DNA from: Silvanigrellaceae bacterium | GTDB lineage: Bacteria; Bdellovibrionota; Oligoflexia; Silvanigrellales; Silvanigrellaceae | Assembly: GCA_947475135.1 (NCBI GenBank) | Contig: CANJMU010000002.1 | Span: 1-12,363, forward strand | Length of the DNA: 12,363 bases | Direction of reading: 5' to 3' | Shown: positions 8,526 through 12,363 of the stretch, piece by piece | Numbering within the stretch: the first letter of the stretch is position 1 | Layout of the letters: each line of letters begins with the position of its first letter | Program-made: the position numbers and the translations under genes | Notes under the pieces: generated by a model | The model's input: the letters and a program-made list of their open reading frames with translations, nothing else | Told to the model about the DNA's origin: nothing | Database searches by the model: none

Positions 8526-8542
8526 AAAAGTAGAGCTTTTTT
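8524..8542 (+). terminator. Weak stem with T-tract after fusA
   Basis: AAAAAAG (8524-8530) and CTTTTTT (8536-8542) pair around the 5-nt loop TAGAG, overlapping the fusA stop codon. A further perfect GGTTTTTT/AAAAAACC inverted repeat lies at 8571-8587. Both stems are nearly all A-T, so their strength as terminators is doubtful; position after fusA is the main support. Confidence 0.35.
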
Positions 8543-8560
8543 CTAACCTTATTTATTATT

Positions 8561-8680
8561 TTACTTTGATGGTTTTTTTAAAAAACCTAATTCATACATA
8601 CAATCAAAGGCTTCTTCAGTGTATTTAGATAGGCCTTTGACTATAGCTTCTTTATCTCTCCGTAATCCATACCTGTACAT
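8561..8680 (-). CDS. Hypothetical 39-aa protein or gene remnant
   Basis: A complete minus-strand ORF in the 266-bp gap between fusA and exbB, too short for usual gene finders. The product starts MYRYGLRRDKEAIVKG and ends ELGFLKKPSK. It is charged, with a basic N-terminus, a central acidic/amphipathic segment (KYTEEAFDCMYELGF) and a basic end, and reads like real protein rather than low-complexity AT-rich noise. An in-frame TAA lies five codons upstream of the ATG. No good ribosome binding site is close: AGGAAG is about 18 nt upstream. I do not recognise the family. It may be a small gene, the C-terminal scrap of a lost gene, or chance. Its 3' end overlaps the GGTTTTTT/AAAAAACC inverted repeat. 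Confidence 0.3.
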   Translation of the reverse strand: MYRYGLRRDKEAIVKGLSKYTEEAFDCMYELGFLKKPSK

Positions 8681-8739
8681 ATTTTTGTTTCTTTATTGCT
8701 TCCTAGCACTTTTCTCAACATTCGACTCAACACGTGCAC

Positions 8740-8748
8740 TGGTATAAA
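8740..8748 (+). promoter_or_regulatory. Extended -10 promoter for exbB-exbD
   Basis: TGG followed by TATAAA (8743-8748, then AT) gives an extended -10 element (TGn-TATAAA). It would start transcription near 8755, leaving a leader of about 37 nt before the ATG at 8792, which holds the GAGGA ribosome binding site. No good -35 is seen (TTCGAC at 8721-8726 is poor), which is tolerated for extended -10 promoters. A CACGTG palindrome (8731-8736) lies just upstream. Confidence 0.5.
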
Positions 8749-8791
8749 ATATAAAAATATCGTGTCTCAATTTTTAATGAGGATTTTTTAC

Positions 8792-9439
8792 ATGAATATT
8801 TCAACAGAATTTTTACATTTTTTTATTAGCTCAGGCAACCAATGGGTTTTGTATTTACTTATTTTTTGCAGCTTATTAAGTGTTGGAATTATTATTGAAC
8901 GCAGTGTTTACTTATCAAAAATAGGTGGTGATTTTGGTCAATTTATTTCTGATCTAACAAAAAAATTAAATTCTAAAGAGTCCTATGACACGATTATAGC
9001 ATGGTGTGAGGGACAAAAAATGTTGGAAGCAAATATTGCTATGGTTGGATTAGATAAATCAAAATTAGGCGCTAGAAATGCGGAAGAATTTATGAATGCA
9101 ACTTTAATTGCTGCAAAAACAAGAATGGAAAAAGGCGTGATTGTCTTGGGAACATTGGGAAATAATACGCCATTTATTGGATTGTTTGGTACAATTATAG
9201 GAATTATCCAGGCATTCCATGGTCTTTCGACGTCACAAAATCAAGGTGGAGGGCAATCGGAAGTGGTCATGAATGCCATTGCAGAAGCTCTTGTTGCAAC
9301 TGCGATGGGAATTTTAGTGGCACTCCCTGCAGTTATTGCTTTTAACTTTATCAATCGTACCATCAAGAAAAAAATATCAAATTCCAATGCCACAGCTCAT
9401 ATTATTTTAACTCATTTGAATCATAAGGAAACAAATTAA
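8792..9439 (+). CDS. MotA/TolQ/ExbB-family proton channel protein
   Basis: Inner-membrane subunit of a proton-motive-force-driven complex (ExbB-ExbD or TolQ-TolR type), 215 aa. The frame is open upstream, but ATG 8792 is chosen because GAGGA (8779-8783) is 8 nt before it and the N-terminus then fits the family. Three membrane segments are visible: about 18-36 (WVLYLLIFCSLLSVG), 116-142 with the family signature NNTPFIGLFGTIIGII, and 158-188 with EALVATAMGILVALPAV. A long cytoplasmic loop lies between TM1 and TM2. The stop is immediately followed by the ATG of the ExbD/TolR partner. It could be ExbB, TolQ or a gliding-type AglR/Q homologue; sequence alone does not decide, and no tonB, tolA, tolB or pal gene is present in the window, so no symbol is assigned. 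Confidence 0.93.
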   Translation: MNISTEFLHFFISSGNQWVLYLLIFCSLLSVGIIIERSVYLSKIGGDFGQFISDLTKKLNSKESYDTIIAWCEGQKMLEANIAMVGLDKSKLGARNAEEFMNATLIAAKTRMEKGVIVLGTLGNNTPFIGLFGTIIGIIQAFHGLSTSQNQGGGQSEVVMNAIAEALVATAMGILVALPAVIAFNFINRTIKKKISNSNATAHIILTHLNHKETN

Positions 9440-9847
9440 ATGGGCGCAAAATGGAATGATGATGAAGATTCAATTACAGATATTAATATTACCCCACTTG
9501 TTGATGTGGTTCTTGTTTTATTAGTTATATTTATGGTAACAGCAAATTTTATTGTTAATAAAGGGATTCCTGTTTCGTTACCAAAAGCATCGCAAACTGA
9601 AAAATCGTTAAAGAATAAACAAATTGCATTTTCCATCGATAATGAAGAAAATTACTACTATAATAATCATAAAATAAAATTATATGAGCTGAATACCTAT
9701 TTATCTGGCATAGACCCCAATGGAGTTATTGTGTCCATCTCTGCTGATAAAAAAGCATCTTATGATTCTGTCGTTAAACTTATGGACTATTTAAGAGCAT
9801 TTCACTTAAGTGATTTTAATTTTATTATGGATAATGCTCCAAAGTAA
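9440..9847 (+). CDS. ExbD/TolR-family biopolymer transport protein
   Basis: Partner of the upstream ExbB/TolQ protein, 135 aa. A short cytoplasmic N-terminus is followed by one membrane helix (about 20-38) beginning INITPLVDVVLVLLVIFMV; D22 is the conserved proton-relay aspartate (D25 in E. coli ExbD, D23 in TolR). The periplasmic domain carries the usual SLPKA segment after the helix and the SADKKASYDSVVKLMDYLR block (100-119). The ATG directly abuts the upstream stop, and AAGGAA at 9425-9430 is the ribosome binding site (9-nt spacer), so the two are translationally coupled. The C-terminus is short, with no extra peptidoglycan-binding region. ExbD versus TolR cannot be settled from the window. 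Confidence 0.93.
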   Translation: MGAKWNDDEDSITDINITPLVDVVLVLLVIFMVTANFIVNKGIPVSLPKASQTEKSLKNKQIAFSIDNEENYYYNNHKIKLYELNTYLSGIDPNGVIVSISADKKASYDSVVKLMDYLRAFHLSDFNFIMDNAPK

Positions 9848-9861
9848 CAGGTATGATTTTG

Positions 9862-9889
9862 TGATCTCTTGCGTCATCAGCGTTTTTTT
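9862..9889 (+). terminator. Possible terminator after exbD
   Basis: TGAT (9862-9865) can pair with ATCA (9876-9879) and is followed by GCG and seven T (9883-9889). It sits between the exbD stop and the stop of the converging Rpn gene. The stem is only 4 bp, so the call rests largely on the T-tract and position. Confidence 0.3.
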
Positions 9890-9893
9890 AATT

Positions 9894-10850
9894 TTATTTG
9901 AGATGAAAAAATTCTTTTAATTCTTCTAGAGAAAGCTCGGTGGCTTCTGATATTTGTTGTAGAGTGAATCTCATTTTGTGTAATCTTTTTGCCATTTTTA
10001 TTTTTTCTTTTTGTTTTCCTTCTTCAATCCCTTTTTCGATTCCCTTTTCAATCCCTTTTTCAATCCCTTTTTCGATTCCCTTTTCAATTCCCTTTTCAAT
10101 TCCCTCTTTCATTCCTAATTCTATTCCTTTTTCAAAACCTTCTTTTTCTGCATTTGTGACGGCGGTTACGTTATCCATAATTTGCTTCATGCGCGCGTTG
10201 TATACTTCTCGTGTGGGTTTATCCATACTAATTTTAGTCAACATTTCGGTTGCTTTTCTTATTTCAGAATTTGGTTTTTTGATGGAATCAATTTCATTAG
10301 GATCTTTCATAAATTTTAACCAATTTTCTAAAATAGAATTTGATTTGAATTCAAATTTTGGAATTTCAATAAAATGAATTTCAAATTCTGGAAAATATCT
10401 TTTTCCTGTTTTTCTATCTGAGATCATAAATGTTTTATGAAAATCTTTTGAGTCATTGAAGATATTAAAATTGACAATATCTATGCATATCACTGGTTTT
10501 AATTTTGAATAAGATTCACCTTGTTCAACTTGACCGCAATAAATCATAGACCAATAATACAAAACGCGTTGTTCAAAATTACCTGTATTCGCCATTTGCA
10601 TTTCAATATTAATTAAAGAACCATCTTTGAGTTTTGCTAGAACATCCAGCCGAGATTCTTTGCCTTCAGGAAAATTGCCTTTCATTTCAGTATTAAGAAA
10701 CTCTACATCCATAATTTTTTTATGATCGGGAAATTGAATGACACTATTGGCAAAACTACAAAAGATTTTTTTATCGCTACCAAATAATTTTTTAAAAATA
10801 AAATCGACCTTGGGATCGAGTAAATAATTATGACCAAATAGATTTTTCAT
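9894..10850 (-). CDS. Rpn-family PD-(D/E)XK nuclease (recombination-promoting nuclease / putative transposase)
   Basis: A 318-aa member of the Rpn/YhgA-like family (PD-(D/E)XK nuclease family transposase, TIGR01784-like). Members tested in E. coli are DNA endonucleases that promote RecA-independent recombination, and some act as antiphage toxins. The N-terminus DPKVDFIFKKLFG (12-24) is diagnostic. The likely active site is D69 in SRLDVLAKL with E83-M-Q85 in LINIEMQ, the ExQ form of the ExK motif; QRVLYYWS (94-101) follows. Residues about 249-278 are seven GIEK-type units, then a basic stretch and a C-terminal helical segment (FTLQQISEATELSLEELKEF). ATG 10850 is chosen over an upstream extension of the open frame because GAGG (complement of 10856-10859) is 5 nt before it and the protein then starts like its relatives. 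It is divergent from gshA and convergent with exbD. No flanking inverted repeats or target duplications were seen. Confidence 0.9.
   Translation of the reverse strand: MKNLFGHNYLLDPKVDFIFKKLFGSDKKIFCSFANSVIQFPDHKKIMDVEFLNTEMKGNFPEGKESRLDVLAKLKDGSLINIEMQMANTGNFEQRVLYYWSMIYCGQVEQGESYSKLKPVICIDIVNFNIFNDSKDFHKTFMISDRKTGKRYFPEFEIHFIEIPKFEFKSNSILENWLKFMKDPNEIDSIKKPNSEIRKATEMLTKISMDKPTREVYNARMKQIMDNVTAVTNAEKEGFEKGIELGMKEGIEKGIEKGIEKGIEKGIEKGIEKGIEEGKQKEKIKMAKRLHKMRFTLQQISEATELSLEELKEFFHLK
10025..10108. repeat. Seven 12-bp tandem repeats (GIEK units) inside the Rpn gene
   Basis: Seven units with the plus-strand pattern CRATYCCYTTTT start at 10025, 10037, 10049, 10061, 10073, 10085 and 10097. They encode the GIEK repeat of the Rpn protein. 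The units differ only at a few, mostly synonymous, positions (CAATCC versus CGATTC versus CAATTC). A multiple-of-three period means gain or loss of units changes protein length without breaking the frame. GIEK/GxxxG-like repeats are common in this family. Confidence 0.9.
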
Positions 10851-10889
10851 AAAAACCTCAGAGAAAAAATGACACATCATAGCTTTCTC

Positions 10890-10895
10890 AGTATA
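10890..10895 (-). promoter_or_regulatory. Possible -10 element for the Rpn gene
   Basis: TATACT (complement of 10890-10895) matches five of six consensus bases and would place a start near 10883, giving a leader of about 33 nt with the GAGG site. No good -35 is found at 16-18 nt, so this is a partial match. Confidence 0.3.
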
Positions 10896-10921
10896 GTTCA
10901 TGCACCCACAAAAATGGAAGG

Positions 10922-10927
10922 TATTAT
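10922..10927 (+). promoter_or_regulatory. Possible -10 element for gshA
   Basis: TATTAT lies 22 nt before the gshA ATG, with GTGGAG between them. The nearest -35-like sequence (TTCATG, 10897-10902) is poorly matched and 19 nt away, so this is a weak candidate. The whole divergent region between the two starts is only 98 bp, so the rpn and gshA promoters must overlap or nearly overlap. Confidence 0.25.
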
Positions 10928-10948
10928 TTTTTGAAGTGGAGCGCCCAT

Positions 10949-12298
10949 ATGAATCAACCTCTTTGTTCTCAAAAATCAATGGAAGAAATATGTTGTAAAA
11001 TATGGACTGAGCCTATTTTATTCAAAGAGAAATGCGAGCCAAAAATTGGCCTCGAAATGGAATTTCATATTTATGATAAAGAAACATGGTTACCTTTTGG
11101 TGTGACAAAAGAAAAATCAAATCCTCAAAAACTATTTCATGCGATTGCACAAAAAAATTTAAATTCCATCAAAAATTTTGATGAAAATTCAGATTTAATT
11201 TTCAGTGTTACTTTAGCAAATAATGGAAATTGGAGTTGCGAACCCGGTGGACAATGGGAATATTCTTCGGCGCCACATCTTAATTTAGAAGATTTAGCTA
11301 ACGATGTTTACTCTTCATTGAATGCTTTAGAAGCCGCGGGAAATTCAGAGTTTGTTTACTTATCGCATGGTACGAATCCTCTGGCAAAAGCAGATCATCC
11401 GCTTGTTTTAAATAAACAACGTTATCAAATTATGACACGATATTTTCAATCGGCGCCTAAAAATATTCGCGGAATTGATATGATGCGACATAGTGCAACG
11501 GTGCAAACGAATATTGATATTTTAGGGTACAAAGAATGGCAAGATGCTGTGAAGTTAAGCATGGCATTAACCCCAATCACAATACAAATGTTTGCAAATT
11601 CTAAATACTTTCAAAATAAAAAGAGCATTTTTTTTTCTGAAAGGCAAAAAATTTGGGAAAATATGGACCCTTCTCGAAGTGGATTTTTTTCCAAAATTGA
11701 TACATCTCAAAATTCGTTTTGTTTAGAAGGGGCTTACGCAACTTGGGCTAAAAATGCTTTTGTTTTTTTAGTCAGTGAACTTCCTGCCGAAGAACAACCT
11801 CTTTTTGGAGAATTAACTTTTCGTCAATGGATGCAAAACGGATACAAGGGCACATTTCCAAAAATTCAGGATTGGCAAACACATCTTGGAACATTGTTTC
11901 CTTATTTAAGATTGCGTCAATTCTTAGAAATTCGACAAATTGACGCTCAGCCATTTGAGCACACCTTCGCCAATGCGGCCTTTTTTTATTCTATTTTACA
12001 TCACGATGAAACACGCCAAATGTGTTGGGATCTTTTAAAGAAACACAATGTTTCTTTATCAGAAATTCATTTGATGAAATCGTATAATTATTCAAATTTA
12101 TTCGATCCTTTGCTTGAATTATCAAAATCTATTTTAAATGATTTAGGACAAAAAATTGGTGTTCATTCTATTTCTGCATATCAAAAATTTTTAAAGGAAA
12201 AAGAAGTGTATTGGAATGCGAAGGATGCATTGGAGTTTGTACGGTTACGATCAACTCAAACTCCTGCAAAGGATTTTACGAAATTTTTAAGTTCATAA
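10949..12298 (+). CDS. gshA: Glutamate-cysteine ligase, GCS2 (plant/alpha-proteobacterial) type
   Basis: Catalyses the ATP-dependent joining of glutamate and cysteine, the first step of glutathione synthesis. The protein is 449 aa, the usual size for this class. Motifs: GLEMEFHIYD (34-43), EPGGQWE (98-104; metal/substrate-binding glutamates), RYQIMTRYF (158-166), MMRHSATVQTNID (178-190), LTFRQWM (289-295) and RLRQFLEIRQID (321-332). These match plant-type and alpha-proteobacterial enzymes rather than E. coli GshA. A TTG at 10931 is in frame, but ATG 10949 is preferred because GTGGAG (10936-10941) is 7 nt upstream. Four cysteines (6, 15, 16, 29) cluster in the first 30 residues, with further ones at C97 and C258. 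No gshB is visible; downstream sequence ends 65 bp later. A related ATP-dependent amine/thiol ligase such as EgtA is a less likely alternative. Confidence 0.88.
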   Translation: MNQPLCSQKSMEEICCKIWTEPILFKEKCEPKIGLEMEFHIYDKETWLPFGVTKEKSNPQKLFHAIAQKNLNSIKNFDENSDLIFSVTLANNGNWSCEPGGQWEYSSAPHLNLEDLANDVYSSLNALEAAGNSEFVYLSHGTNPLAKADHPLVLNKQRYQIMTRYFQSAPKNIRGIDMMRHSATVQTNIDILGYKEWQDAVKLSMALTPITIQMFANSKYFQNKKSIFFSERQKIWENMDPSRSGFFSKIDTSQNSFCLEGAYATWAKNAFVFLVSELPAEEQPLFGELTFRQWMQNGYKGTFPKIQDWQTHLGTLFPYLRLRQFLEIRQIDAQPFEHTFANAAFFYSILHHDETRQMCWDLLKKHNVSLSEIHLMKSYNYSNLFDPLLELSKSILNDLGQKIGVHSISAYQKFLKEKEVYWNAKDALEFVRLRSTQTPAKDFTKFLSS

Positions 12299-12363
12299 AA
12301 AATTTTTAAAATTCAATTCATTTTTTATTTTTTAAACTCATCAATTGAAATAGATATAATTTA

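Noticed and set aside
8696..8791. Longer exbB reading frame beginning at TTG 8696
   Set aside because: The extra residues lack family similarity and would cross the extended -10 promoter at 8740-8748; GAGGA before ATG 8792 marks the real start.
9940..10377. Plus-strand 145-codon ORF rich in FSIPFSIP repeats
   Set aside because: It is the exact antisense of the GIEK repeat and adjacent part of the Rpn gene, which has the family motifs and a good ribosome binding site.
9894..10850. Treating the Rpn gene as part of an insertion sequence
   Set aside because: The family is often labelled transposase, but no terminal inverted repeats, target-site duplication or DDE/HUH transposase motifs are visible around it.
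10851..10979. N-terminal extension of the Rpn gene by 43 codons
   Set aside because: The frame is open, but the extension runs into the start of gshA in antisense, lacks a ribosome binding site, and family members begin near the DPKVDFIFKK segment as the ATG 10850 start does.
12299..12363. Terminator after gshA
   Set aside because: The tail is AT-rich with a short TTCAATT/AATTGAA inverted repeat, but has no GC stem followed by a T-tract and the window ends too soon to judge.

Overview
The window is AT-rich chromosomal DNA, roughly two-thirds A+T by eye, from a Gram-negative bacterium. KdsB (activation of KDO for lipopolysaccharide) and an ExbB/ExbD-type proton channel both imply an outer membrane. 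The elongation factor G has the sequence character of the spdEFG1/mitochondrial EFG1 branch, reported from spirochaetes, planctomycetes and the former delta-proteobacteria. The low GC, split translation-factor style, fused glycyl-tRNA synthetase and Rpn-type nuclease with GIEK repeats would suit a low-GC predatory or host-associated lineage such as the Bdellovibrionota/Silvanigrellales. That placement is inference, not something the sequence proves.

Layout, left to right. A tight rightward cluster at 167-4728 holds a fused alpha/beta glycyl-tRNA synthetase (glyQS), riboflavin kinase/FAD synthetase (ribF) and a PrxQ/Bcp peroxiredoxin. Each gene starts one base after the previous stop, with its Shine-Dalgarno sequence inside the preceding gene. 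Facing it on the minus strand is udk (uridine kinase) followed by kdsB, with a 65-bp leader between them that carries an inverted repeat. A divergent intergenic region with a terminator-like hairpin precedes the rightward gene fusA (EF-G). A 266-bp gap follows; it contains a 39-codon minus-strand ORF and a good extended -10 promoter. That promoter drives a two-gene ExbB/TolQ-ExbD/TolR operon. A minus-strand Rpn/PD-(D/E)XK nuclease gene converges on that operon. It carries seven 12-bp tandem repeats coding for GIEK units. It is divergent from gshA, a GCS2 (plant/alpha-proteobacterial type) glutamate-cysteine ligase, which ends near the right edge.

Most of the window is housekeeping: translation (glyQS, fusA), cofactors (ribF), redox defence (prxQ, gshA), nucleotide salvage (udk), envelope building (kdsB) and envelope energisation (exbBD). 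The one clearly accessory gene is the Rpn nuclease, a family linked to recombination and more recently to antiphage toxicity. No stretch longer than 300 bases lacks a gene. I see no tRNA, rRNA, CRISPR array, insertion sequence or attachment site. I found no convincing wholly new system. The points most worth checking are the Rpn gene with its repeat and possible intragenic small product, the spdEFG1-type EF-G with its hairpin-bearing leader, and the unannotated 39-aa ORF.
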